In this document: positions 18,201 through 24,631 of the stretch, piece by piece
Position numbering within the stretch: position 1 is the first letter of the stretch
How the letters are laid out: each line of letters opens with the position of its first letter
NCBI GenBank assembly: GCA_948560265.1
Contig: CAOXTD010000001.1
Span: forward strand, 124,001 to 188,000
Reading direction: 5' to 3'
Source of the DNA: an uncultured Clostridia bacterium
Lineage (GTDB): Bacteria > Bacillota > Clostridia > TANB77 > CAG-508
DNA length: 64,000 bases
Made by a program: the position numbers and the translations under genes
The notes under the pieces: generated by a model
Told to the model about the DNA's origin: nothing
The model's input: the letters and a program-made list of their open reading frames with translations, nothing else
Databases searched by the model: none

Positions 18201-19889
18201 ATCATTGGAGTAAATGTTACAGGAACTAGCCGAGTAGGAATGCTTACAGGTTATGTAGGAGCATCTAATATCAAAGAAAGTAGCAGTAATGGTGTTGCGA
18301 TAGCTTCTGGAAATGCTTGTGGAGGATTGATAGGAGAAGTGATTAATAATACAACCATTGAAAATTGTTATTCTCTAGGAAATGCCAGAGGAAATCAAGA
18401 TATAGGAGGACTTGTAGGAATTTTAAGAGAGTCTAATATAACAAGTTGCTTTAGTACAGTGAAAGTGCTAGGAAATGCAGGTGTAGCAGGACTACTAGGA
18501 AAAGCAGAAGGAAACTCTGTAGTTAAGAATAATATTGCACTAGGAAATCAAATGAAACAATATAAGTTTGATGGAAGAACAGCAAGTGACCAGATAGAAG
18601 GCTTTGAAGGAAATTACGAATATGAAGAAAATACAGGAATTTCAACTGGGGCAAGAGAAGATATCGACTTTACAGGAAAAATCAGTGTAGCAACCAAGCA
18701 AGATATTATGAATGAAGCATTTTATACGAATACTTTAGGATTTGATACCAAAGTTTGGGATTTAAGCTATGTAAGCCAAGAATGTATTCCAAAGTTAAAA
18801 AATTGGGATCCAAATGAAAAGACACTAATTCATAAAATAGAAACTTATGCAATACATTCTGCAGAAGAATTTAAAGAATTATTACAAGCGCATCCAGATG
18901 CTATATTTACCATCGAAGATGATATAGACTTTTCTAATATGAAGTATGATTGGAAAGGGTCATGGTCAGTCATAACAGGAGAATTTTATGGAGAAATTAG
19001 AGGTAATAACCATACGATTTCTAACCTAGCAAATGCAGCACTATTTGAACATTTTTCAGGAAAAGTAGATAGACTAAACATGAAAGATTATGCTTATGGA
19101 GTAAATTGGAAAGATGGATTTATTAATTGGAGTTCAAGTAACCCAATGAGATCTAAGATTGCAGCTTTTGCACTAAAAGCAACTAATGCAACATTTACCA
19201 ATATGAAATTTACCAATATGACTATGCTAGGAAATACAGGTGTTGCAACTATGGTTGTGGAAGATGAAAATTGTACTTATGAAAATATTCATATTGAAAA
19301 GGCTTATGTAAATGGCAGAAGCTATGGAAGCAAACTATCAGCAATGGTTGCAGTTAAAACAGGAGGAAGTATCAAGAATTGTTATGTACAAGGAGAAATA
19401 TATGGAAGTGGTAATCGAGCTGCTGGTATAGTAGCCTTATCACAAGGAGACGTTACTATCGAAAATGTAATAGCAAATGTTTACATGAGTTGTAGTGAAA
19501 GTCAGATATATCCTGATAATACAGAAACTTGGGGTGGATTTGTTGGTGAAGTAGGAACTGGAAACTTAACTGTAAAAAATTCAGCAATGATTAATAAACT
19601 ACAACAAAATAACAATCCGATTGACAAATTTATAGGAAATGTAGTAGACGGGGCAAATGCAATTTTTGAAAATTGCTATGAAAATGAAGATGCAAATGGA
19701 ACAGCAAGTGACACAATAGACGGAATAAATGTAGTTACTAATGCTGAGCTGTTGACAAAAGAATTTTACACAAGTAGACTACTGTTAGATGAAAGCATTT
19801 GGAATTTAGACAATATTGCACAAGCAGATATAACAAGTGCTGATAATAAAGTAGTAAGATTTATCACTTTTGGTTTACAAGAGTTTTAG
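9228..19889 (+). CDS. Giant secreted M26-like zinc metalloprotease with dockerin, Ig-like and GLUG repeats
   Basis: About 3553 residues. ATG 9228 is chosen because GGAGG (9214-9218) lies 9 nt upstream; the ATG at 9219 abuts it. Order: signal peptide (~1-29); dockerin-like calcium loops (~31-88); several Ig-like beta modules of ~150 residues (~90-1030); a GLUG segment (VGGIVGEIG, ~1035-1330); an M26-like (IgA1 protease/ZmpB family) catalytic region (~1365-2140) with HETGH at 1850-1854; then four similar GLUG modules of ~345 residues to the end. M26 enzymes cleave host glycoproteins such as IgA1; the target here is unknown. No LPXTG anchor is visible; attachment through the dockerin is inferred. 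In 3553 codons there is no in-frame CGG. Confidence 0.85.
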   Translation: MKEKAKKIITISIFSTLFLMLSLGVIYAANIISSKGELNDDGIIDYNDASLLESHLIHIQDLPEDKIFNADMDSDGEIMVTDLSLLIKKIENEREYTVELIDLDTPNYYPKKGEEIEITFGAIINYGDVRIEKVIINEQEYTVQNENGIYKIKVNVGEQAGKQEYKISKVILNTDAEVKMNDTFTVSVLKEQPFIEESSYKLEETFEGKAYINFNLVDGEQSITSAQFSVYEISNASAQVNQTEGLQTEIVQTNITAGENRQEVPVEEGKTYRVVINVAYNLAKDQIEGKEYQAESFIYSKEFIMALDYQLSISDIQTLKDGQQSNKFAKKEPITIQFDSTNIAYEGTGSQNFEPSTITVNNKEYEVTKQEDRYLATIDGLEQTGENTITIEKVKLKNGKEIVLETGNTVTITIDAQKPVISNLETEENVQEKNMKVTFHIEDAAKSIQSAKVVLYDSGENIIASQDITTEEIENGNVEKIFNTKTTDSYIIKVIATYQETEDHIITDSVLFEREITANRFATIVNAKVEPATTEKNKTVKITYEIETNSESEVAKIRVNNLDCIATKIANGKYEVITEVGEEAKVLQLTASRIIFADQAEATIDNTVEVNVLRDIPKIEEIKQEDNLESNQVTVTFTLVDPDSSFITGKVQLVKPAVDGEPEQVIQEPIIQREGEHGKVVFENVEIDKEYTARFIASYNRYPEGDENIEENQVIREARIMLVGDYNLQVSDLKTANKEKDTKYFEKKKEIVLSFNCTNATSFLPEKAIINGEEYVLKHIEGTNQYTTKLAGLEESGVKEYKLETIILDNKRFLDIEPEQKIKIEVLKEKPNITNFGYKEDDTDKNKVVASFNLEDVETTISNGTIVIFDDHKNEIKTQNLVIGNNQITFDKIDSEYYNIKVKASYDLDTNVLGAGENEYEEQVILQEEIDFTERKIQLKDIQDVRLYHIYYGFPMEVKNIDSNEIIENPENYVAKVKMKNMPDMHTNVKACRIEQRKVLLELDVENTIIYKGDERQAKVEVPFGVMGNAGSYVKNESFEDLLYQMRQYPTATFNLTKDYDASEYEVDTLTYFGDGMFEGTINGNGHTIYNLQKPIFNEIERATIKNLVIENAYITSKVGVWQKGFIANEIYSKTVVSNVHIKNSTISTYKQFYTFGPIAGRLSGSRVERCSVTNLSIVAQRGEGSRRVGGIVGEIGYGSTIEDCYVTGEIQGSWEVGGIVGGVQDSMYQQNTIKHCIAKVNINGTSGPGNVGGIAGNANGAGRIKLVQNISLAQGSKSYKTHGSAITLDPDTFNYEMIESNLTANAENSNGLIKEFAKSEFNGDFCLEQAGFSSQIWNLDDKNYENIPTLKGYDPNSKQEGATTGNYIPDVERLKKMSDYDPNKEVAYSNLYKLMPFFDAKYLVVDGARISEDDVLNQKQIKTILPYNAKNEFVLTLTEENYQSIDHIHVVFADDTTKQYQLKYKNMNNHVVSYKLEELGIEYNFDKYVLKQDSEVVKKLVDYILTLDYDKDLKPLVAPINLGDRIYKDFFNETIKTEESAKEFVLNFLGNVNGYSITIDNPILDRYIYDYLTKITNKLKQYMFAYNYYSRFYGFKVSDMKVSDIVFFKGELYNTGVNTNNLVNLCLASTSLGSHVSYLFYEESLGPCVGFTTVSEFVEHNIKMFANNQEPNDWFAENFNGMLVEVPAKGYEDSIDYRAWTQLKKQKKFILPMLTLPEDSGYMISAPTTFLVGSQRLYIREPGNQAQIQNLQNLMKNFANQVGVFYTTAAGFIEPSIFNKVCDIAIDTTVLPVLGEQKKGTSTDPFCKNFNELLNEWFTIRAVAAYSGSQRIYYVVDNTLTSYGRTWTHETGHNQCNFLFFKRNGFRPVGGCNNNDGSGTEDYTDGNTTQGFGDGAVNFNLSYNYNSSQVITTNLTTERINSTEKIESYYKRMFEAIDFLDYAEAKAFLQLTPEEQSKVAVQIYYPNAPGNYANVGWKPITKEEFEEMDLKTVEDIYDNQITIKPGVTAPVTQTGEQGLYGSEGMYIRRWYQPYNEKGRTHSYGFTYTSWQMLGIGGYDGGYVTYFSGKSKNDLDAIQKVTKDPDMTWKKFKTQRYELMENSWNTIPYLNSDELVEKYVEALKLDAANNDRNVSNSTNVRRVNYHYLKRVTDDFRAEVLDGNIQKVHIKTAEELKQKLTQNPCGYYVLDNDIDLSSITEGNAIVGGYFMGKLDGQGHKLTGNTIPIFNTIKFAHISNLQVENSNITSSLMNVGALAKTLEYSQMENVQGKDITISATNKQVGGLIGSTVYSLVKNVHVTRSNVVGTTRVGGISGYVGQSQVEECSANGKVRSTGNAAGGLVGEIYSKTTLINCYTIGEVQGNQDIGGLVGYVNTSYIMNCFSNTKATGNAGIASFVGQTTNNSVIKNNITLVNQTVGYKFDGRTASDKFKNFSGNYENKVNVGKSTTTRAGIDFTGKITEIEGTEVKKESFYTNTLTWDNHIWDFSRVASGGLPKLKNDDPNDITMTGERYSITNAEEFESLLKEHREATFVIEQDIDLSTLESTTTIIDGVFMGRIEGNNHTLRGNKVPIFHTTRHTYIENLKIEGSNIDKNETDIGALTKIADNIELKNVIGKDITVTNRRDDTGGLIGIMTYGDLENVHVIGGNVTGTNRVGTLAGYIGYSNIKACSSNGTATGTGNAVGGFMGEITNGTMVENCYARGTAKGNQNVGGFVGLLSKASTISNSLSITKVDGTDSVAGFVGQSITNSIVKNNIALGNQVRQHYKFDGKTVQEQLATYEGNYEYEGNKGISIGERGDIDFTGKISVANRENVTSKDFYTNTLGWNEEVWDFSTVASCKTPTLKNSDPNESMEIHIPVHEIRTEEEFRTLIEKYPDENFTLENDIDLSSLESTGAIISGEFIGEIDGKNHSLKGNTVPIFHTIHYAKLANLKLEGSNINKNETDVGALAKIADKVELTNVLAKDIKVANKNNNTGGLIGIMTSSDLENVHIIGVNVTGTSRVGMLTGYVGASNIKESSSNGVAIASGNACGGLIGEVINNTTIENCYSLGNARGNQDIGGLVGILRESNITSCFSTVKVLGNAGVAGLLGKAEGNSVVKNNIALGNQMKQYKFDGRTASDQIEGFEGNYEYEENTGISTGAREDIDFTGKISVATKQDIMNEAFYTNTLGFDTKVWDLSYVSQECIPKLKNWDPNEKTLIHKIETYAIHSAEEFKELLQAHPDAIFTIEDDIDFSNMKYDWKGSWSVITGEFYGEIRGNNHTISNLANAALFEHFSGKVDRLNMKDYAYGVNWKDGFINWSSSNPMRSKIAAFALKATNATFTNMKFTNMTMLGNTGVATMVVEDENCTYENIHIEKAYVNGRSYGSKLSAMVAVKTGGSIKNCYVQGEIYGSGNRAAGIVALSQGDVTIENVIANVYMSCSESQIYPDNTETWGGFVGEVGTGNLTVKNSAMINKLQQNNNPIDKFIGNVVDGANAIFENCYENEDANGTASDTIDGINVVTNAELLTKEFYTSRLLLDESIWNLDNIAQADITSADNKVVRFITFGLQEF
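15736..19880 (+). repeat. Four internal ~1.04-kb repeats encoding GLUG modules
   Basis: Modules begin near 15736, 16761, 17807 and 18847 (spacings about 1025, 1046 and 1040 bp). Each starts with an AEEF/EEEF segment, then ENDIDLS, a GxFMGxIDG-like turn, VPIF, SNI and several VGGL/VGAL/VGGF turns, and closes with FYTNTLxW and a W-D-LS motif. The fourth is the most divergent. Confidence 0.8.
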
Positions 19890-19960
19890 TAAATTTATTA
19901 TAATGTAATGATATTTTTATAGAATTCTTAGAAGAAGTCTGTAAAAAGTCTATAGAAAAA

Positions 19961-20000
19961 TGAGATTTAAGTTATATTTTTAACTTAATCTCATTTTTTT
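19961..20000 (+). terminator. Intrinsic terminator after the giant surface protein gene
   Basis: TGAGATTTAAGTTA / TAACTTAATCTCA stem followed by seven T residues. Confidence 0.85.
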
Positions 20001-20083
20001 GTACAACAGGCATGTCGATTAACAAAGTCCAAAATGGAAGTATATATTGTCAACTGTATAGAGAAACACAAGCACATTATATA

Positions 20084-20116
20084 GCTATAGTGTCATAAAA
20101 TGTGAAAGCTTGTCAG
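20084..20116 (+). repeat. 33-bp direct repeat, copy 2, upstream of spoVD
   Basis: Exact match to 7939-7971. It lies 62 bp before the spoVD start codon, so this copy may be part of the original spoVD leader. Confidence 0.9.
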
Positions 20117-20178
20117 TTCTCTTTTGTGTATAGCTTGAATAAAATAGAAACAAGAAAAAAGATAGGAGAAAACTAAAA

Positions 20179-22120
20179 ATGCGAAATTCTAAAAAGAGCT
20201 TGCGTGAAGTTTTAGATAAGAAACAATTAATCAAATGGAAGAAAAAGAAAAAAGAGGAAGTGGTTGATCTAAAAAAAGAGAAAAAAATAGCGCAAAAGGG
20301 AATGAAGAAAAAGTTTGGAAAAGAAATAAAAAGCAAAAAAATAAAAGTGAAAGCAGAAGAAAAAATAGGAGATGTCACTAGAAAGAAAAGAATGAGAAAT
20401 GAAATTGTCATTTTGTGGATGGTTCTTTTAGTACTTCTTTTTCGTATTGGATGGATACAATTTGGTGAAGGTTCAAAGTTGCAATCTATGGCTTATGTAC
20501 AGCAAACCCTAGACAGAAGTATTAATCCTAAAAGAGGTACTATTTATGACGCAACAGGAAAGAATATCTTAGCAGTTAGTAGTACAGTAGAGACGATAAC
20601 AGTTAATCCAGGAAATATTGCCAAAGAAGATAAAGAAAAGGTAGCAAGAGCACTAAGTGATATTCTAGAATTAGATTATGAAACGGTTTTAAAAAGAGTA
20701 ACCAAAAAAAGTTCGATAGAAACCATTAGCAGAAAAGTAGACAGAGAAAAGACAGATAAATTACGAGTTTGGTTAAAAGATAACAAAATTACAAAAGGGG
20801 TTAATATTGATGAAGATACAAAAAGATATTATCCATATAATAATTTAGCTTCACAAGTCATTGGATTTTCAGGAAGTGATAATCAAGGACTAGATGGAAT
20901 TGAAGCGGTTTATGATGAGCAATTAAAAGGACAAAAAGGAAAAATAGAGAGACTAACAGATGCTAAAGGTGGAGATATTGAAGAAGTACATGAAAACTAT
21001 GTGGATGCAATTGATGGAAATGATTTGGTATTAAGTATTGATGCGACCATACAAGGAATTGCAGAGAAATATCTAAAAGAAGCTTGTATTGATAATAAAT
21101 GTACAGATGGTGGAAACATTGTAATCATGAACCCAAAAACAGGGGATGTTCTAGCAATGGCAGGCTATCCCAACTATAACTTAAATGAACCATTTGAGCC
21201 TTCTACAGATGAACTAAAAGCGTCATGGGAGGGAATGTCACAAGCAGATAGAAATAAGGCCATGATGGCACTTTGGAGAAATAAAGCAGTAAGTGATACT
21301 TATGAGCCAGGGTCAGTCTTTAAGCTAATTACAGCATCAGCATCCTTAGAAGAAGGAATTACGACACCAGATAAAGAAGGGGAATTTTGCTGCACAGGTG
21401 GTATTGAAATAGCAGGAGTTAGAATTAAATGTTGGAGATATTATAGACCACATGGCAGTGAATCCTTAAGGCAAGCACTCATGAATTCTTGTAACCCAGT
21501 ATTTATAGGATTAGGACAAAAAATTGGTGTACCAACTTATTATAGTTACCTAAATAAATTTGGGCTTCTAAAACCAACAGGAATTGACTTATCACGGAGA
21601 AGCAACCAGTATTTTCCTAAAAGAGAATAAGGTAGGACCAGTAGAACTTGCAACTATTGCCTTTGGGCAAAGATTTGAAATTACACCAATTCAATTAGCA
21701 ACAGCGGTTAGTAGTATTGCTAATGGAGGGGTAAAGATTACTCCTAGAGTAGTCAAGAAAATCATTAATAGTGAAACAGGAGAAGCAACAGAAATACCTG
21801 TTAAAACAGGAGAAAGAATTATTTCAGAAGAGAATGCGAAATCTATCTTAAGTATGATGGAAAGCGTTGTAGCAGAAGGAACAGGAAAAAATGCACAAGT
21901 AATGGGGTATCGTGTAGGGGGCAAAACAGGCACATCAGAAGATGGTGTTAATACCAATAAATATGTAGCATCTTTTTGTGGTGTTGCACCAATATCAGAT
22001 CCGCAAGTAGTTGCATTAGTAACATTATACAATCCAACAGGAGAAGGAGGACACCAAGGAGGTGCGTGGGTAATTTTAACAACACACTTTGAAACTATTG
22101 GAAAATTAGTAATGATATAA
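20179..22120 (+). CDS. spoVD: SpoVD/FtsI-like penicillin-binding protein, 5' part (needs one CGG shift; split by a mobile element)
   Basis: Class B transpeptidase that cross-links peptidoglycan; SpoVD acts in spore cortex synthesis. A basic cytoplasmic tail (~1-73) precedes one transmembrane helix (VILWMVLLVLLFRIGW), a dimerisation domain and a transpeptidase domain with active-site SVFK, SCN and KTGTS motifs. Two defects: at 21595 a CGG must be read with a +1 shift (D-L-S-[C]-GEATSIF) or translation stops at 21630; and at 22054 the frame runs into an inserted element and stops at 22120 after GGHQGG. Excision joins it to 27138-27434, giving 723 aa with a C-terminal PASTA domain. The PASTA domain favours SpoVD over FtsI. 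Confidence 0.9.
21595..21597 (+). other. CGG +1 recoding site in spoVD
   Basis: TCA CGG AGA in the plain frame; TCA C GGA GAA restores the conserved GIDL-S-GEA motif of class B PBPs. The zero frame stops ten codons later. Confidence 0.88.
22054..22085 (+). other. attL: left junction of the element
   Basis: The spoVD codons GGA CAC CAA GGA GGT run into the core, then GGGTAATTTTAACAACAC, the left terminal inverted repeat. Confidence 0.88.
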
Positions 22121-22228
22121 ACTATCAAATCAAGAGAAAGTAATTTTGAAGTTGCTTTCTCTTTTGTTTGATTTAGTAATATTAAAGTGATATACTAATA
22201 TATAGAAATAATAATTTGGAGGTATAAA

Positions 22229-22711
22229 ATGATTATTGGATATAGAAGAGCTCAGAAAACAGATCTAGATGATTTAGTAGAATTGAGAATAAAATTAAAT
22301 TATTATGATATGAAAGAAGATAATATCACTAAAGTTAATAATGAAAGACAGTTAAGAGATACTATAAAAAAAGTTTTAGAAAAAGAACTAAATAAGACAA
22401 TATATTTTTATATTGCTTTAGATGAAAAAGAAAATAAAGTAGTAGCTGGAGGAGCAATAATAATTCAACAATTAATTCCATTTTCTACTATTCCAAATGG
22501 TAAAGTAGGTTTCATTACAAGTGTTTATACTAATGAAAAGTATAGAAATATGGGAATTCAAAAAAATATTATGAAGATGATGATAGAATGTGCAAGATAC
22601 CATAATTGTCAAAGAATAGAATTAAATGCTACTAATCCTAATGCTATAAAATTATATGAATCATATGGATTTAAAAAAATGGATTTTAAGTACCGATTAG
22701 AATTATTGTAA
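22229..22711 (+). CDS. GNAT-family N-acetyltransferase (element cargo)
   Basis: 160-residue GNAT fold: an N-terminal YRRAQKTDLDDLVELR segment, the acetyl-CoA loop preceded by FITSVYTNEKYRNMGIQKNIM, and the C-terminal NATNPNAIKLYESYGFKK motif. TTGGAGG sits 9 nt before the ATG. Members often acetylate antibiotics, amino acids or proteins; the substrate cannot be inferred. It is the first gene inside the left end of the spoVD element and is followed by an AGTATA/TATACT hairpin with T-run near 22751. Confidence 0.9.
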   Translation: MIIGYRRAQKTDLDDLVELRIKLNYYDMKEDNITKVNNERQLRDTIKKVLEKELNKTIYFYIALDEKENKVVAGGAIIIQQLIPFSTIPNGKVGFITSVYTNEKYRNMGIQKNIMKMMIECARYHNCQRIELNATNPNAIKLYESYGFKKMDFKYRLELL

Positions 22712-22800
22712 TAATATATTGAAAAGAAAAATTGTTATATTTTATAAAAGAGTATAGTAATTTTTTTATACTAATTTATAAATAATTACAACAAAAATTT

Positions 22801-22934
22801 ATCCCTCGGAGAGCAAAAAGGTTTTAGGAGATTTTCTCCTAAACAGCAATTTGTGGTCCAAAAGACCATGCTGGCGAATAAACCGTATAAAAAAGTGAAA
22901 GGTATTATTCGTAGCAAATAAAATTTGCTTTTTC
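22801..22934 (+). ncRNA. Candidate structured RNA with its own intrinsic terminator
   Basis: Compact fold in a 368-bp gene-free stretch: TTTAGGAG/CTCCTAAA hairpin (22823-22843); a two-part stem CAGCA + TGGTC pairing with GACCA + TGCTG (22844-22873); a long-range CGAATAA/TTATTCG helix (22875-22911); and a final AGCAAAT-AAA-ATTTGCT hairpin followed by five T (22913-22933). No open frame fits. I do not recognise it as a known riboswitch. It could be a leader of the next operon or a free-standing RNA. The remaining bases 22935-23079 are AT-rich, with no feature seen beyond possible -10 sequences. Confidence 0.5.
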
Positions 22935-23079
22935 AAATTATACTTCGTTTCTACTTAGCATAATTTTTTATCTTAGTTATTATTGTAAAACATATAAAAA
23001 TATGATAATATCTAAAGTAGATAAATAAAATATAGATATTATAAAATGATTTATTATAAGGTAAAGAAAAGAAAGTGAG

Positions 23080-23595
23080 ATGATAAATTTGAAAATATAT
23101 CATGGTAGCACAGTTATTGTAGAAAAGCCAAGCTTAGAAATATTAAATTATAGAACAGATTTTGGAAAAGGTTTTTATACAACAACAGATATAGAACAAG
23201 CAAAAAGATGGACAAAAATAAAAAAAGGAAGAATGCAAGAAGAGAATAAAGATGAGAAAATAAAAAGATATATTAATATTTATGAATATACAGAGAATGA
23301 AAATCTTAATATATTAAATTTTGAAGAAGCAACAGAACAATGGTTAAAATTTGTATTTAAAAATAGACAAAGTGATGAACTTGTACATCAATATGATATT
23401 GTAATAGGACCAGTAGCAAATGATAATTTGTATCAAGTATTAGTAAGTTATGAAAATGGAATCTATGATATAGAAGAAACTATAAAAAGGCTTAAAACAT
23501 ATTTATTATCAAATCAAATTTCATTTCATACATCAAAATCGTTAGAATGTATAAAATATATAGAAACTATTGAGGTAGGTGAAGAAGATGAGTGA
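23080..23595 (+). CDS. DUF3990 protein, ADP-ribosyltransferase-fold-like, possible toxin
   Basis: 171 residues. The opening IYHGSTVIVEKP and the following DFGKGFYTTTDIEQAKRWT are the hallmark of DUF3990, related in pattern to ART-like folds (H-G-S, then F-G-x-G-F-Y-T-T). A later YDIVIGPVANDN segment is also typical. Such genes in gut Firmicutes sit beside DUF3791-type small proteins, as here, where the next two genes overlap or nearly touch. A toxin role with the small neighbours as antitoxins is an inference. Start ATG 23080 has only a weak AAAGTGAG site; a TTG at 23089 is possible. Confidence 0.75.
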   Translation: MINLKIYHGSTVIVEKPSLEILNYRTDFGKGFYTTTDIEQAKRWTKIKKGRMQEENKDEKIKRYINIYEYTENENLNILNFEEATEQWLKFVFKNRQSDELVHQYDIVIGPVANDNLYQVLVSYENGIYDIEETIKRLKTYLLSNQISFHTSKSLECIKYIETIEVGEEDE

Positions 23596-23824
23596 AGGTA
23601 AATTTACTTGTATGATGTTTACAATAGTACAAACATTATGTGATAGTATTAAAAATTATTTTAATATTAGTTATGCAGAGGCAATGAATTTATTGTATCA
23701 TTCTAAATTATATAAAGCATTGGAAAAAGAAGAAACAAAAATGTGGTATTATAGTAATTATGATTTATTTAGAATGTTTTTAGAAGAAAAAGAGACAGGT
23801 AAATATACTGTTTATGGGGGATAA
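23588..23824 (+). CDS. Small protein of unknown function in the DUF3990 operon
   Basis: 78 residues, overlapping the end of the DUF3990 gene by 8 bp. ATG 23588 is preferred over an in-frame GTG at 23579, which would overlap the GAGGTAGG ribosome binding site. The sequence is helical, with YAEAMNLLYHSKLYKALEKEETKMWYYS in its centre; I recall similar unnamed proteins next to DUF3791/DUF3990 genes but give no function. A partner or antitoxin role is suggested only by overlap with its neighbours. Confidence 0.65.
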   Translation: MSEGKFTCMMFTIVQTLCDSIKNYFNISYAEAMNLLYHSKLYKALEKEETKMWYYSNYDLFRMFLEEKETGKYTVYGG

Positions 23825-23825
23825 T

Positions 23826-24041
23826 ATGGAAAAGAAAATAAATGATTTTATTGTATTTTGTGTTGAAATTTTCAAAGAAGAAAATAAACTTACAGGAAAA
23901 GAAGTGTATGAATTGTTTGAAAAGTATGGAGTATTAAAGTATTTACATGATGGGTATGATATGCTGCATACACAAGGTGATAAATGGCTTAAGAATGATA
24001 TTAATGAATTCTTAAAGATTAGAGGATATAATGTAAATTAA
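23826..24041 (+). CDS. DUF3791-family small protein
   Basis: 71 residues. The pattern FIVFCVEIFKEENKLTGKEVYELFEKYGV followed by YDMLHTQGDKWL is characteristic of DUF3791. ATG 23826 follows GGGGGAT directly and starts two bases after the previous stop codon, so translation is probably coupled. Together with the preceding two genes it forms a trio inside the mobile element, resembling an addiction or defence cassette; the role of DUF3791 is not established. Confidence 0.75.
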   Translation: MEKKINDFIVFCVEIFKEENKLTGKEVYELFEKYGVLKYLHDGYDMLHTQGDKWLKNDINEFLKIRGYNVN

Positions 24042-24067
24042 AGAGATTTATATTTTAAAGTATGAAG

Positions 24068-24106
24068 CTAGATATTAGTAAAATGCTAATTTCTAGTTAT
24101 TTTTTT
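24068..24106 (+). terminator. Intrinsic terminator after the DUF3990/DUF3791 trio
   Basis: CTAGATATTAG / CTAATTTCTAG stem with a 7-nt loop and a long T tract. Confidence 0.75.
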
Positions 24107-24631
24107 ATGCAGTTTTTTAAAATCTATACTTTTAGACAGTAGATACATTATAAAAAAGTTTAAGAAATTTTATAAAACTTTCCGACTTTTTATAAAATAG
24201 TTACATATACCTAGTAGATAGATTAAAAAAATTTTTCAAAAAAGGTTACATTTCAAGTGCAATTTTGGAATTTATCTAGTAGAGGAACAAATTAGTAATA
24301 AAAAATCATTAGAGTTAATAAACTTTAACAAATGAAAAAGGAAAGGTATATAAGGTTTGAAAGAAAAGAGCAAAATTATAGAATACTTATTAAATACAAA
24401 AAATCCATATACAATAAAGATGAATAATATGAATATTGAGATGACATATTCTAAAAACAATAAGATTTTTAATAAATGTATGTTAAGTATTTTAAAAGGA
24501 AAGATAGGAAAGTAAAATTGCTTCGCAATTTTGCATACTGAAACTGTAATAAATAAATTTTAACAGTTTCAGCAAAAAGGACTGACATTTGTTATTGAGC
24601 ACGTTACAATATATGCGAAAGGAGGAAACTA
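24107..24631. other. AT-rich leader before the recombinase gene with two perfect hairpins
   Basis: About 520 bp without a convincing gene. Two tandem perfect hairpins precede the recombinase: AAAATTGC-TTC-GCAATTTT (24514-24532) and CTGAAACTGT/ACAGTTTCAG with a 15-nt loop (24538-24572). Neither has a T-run directly behind it, so they look like operators or mRNA leader structures rather than terminators. AAAGGAGG of the recombinase lies at 24619-24626. Confidence 0.6.

Noticed and set aside
15736..19880. CRISPR or tandem DNA satellite
   Set aside because: The ~1.04-kb periodicity is in the coding sequence and keeps a protein repeat (GLUG modules), with divergent nucleotides.
20179..22120. Calling the PBP FtsI rather than SpoVD
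   Set aside because: The C-terminal PASTA domain and tolerance of an interrupting element fit SpoVD better, although FtsI with PASTA exists; the ambiguity is noted in the entry.
22801..22934. Known riboswitch (TPP, c-di-GMP, SAM, guanidine, fluoride)
   Set aside because: None of the core motifs that I remember for these classes is present; called only as a structured RNA candidate.
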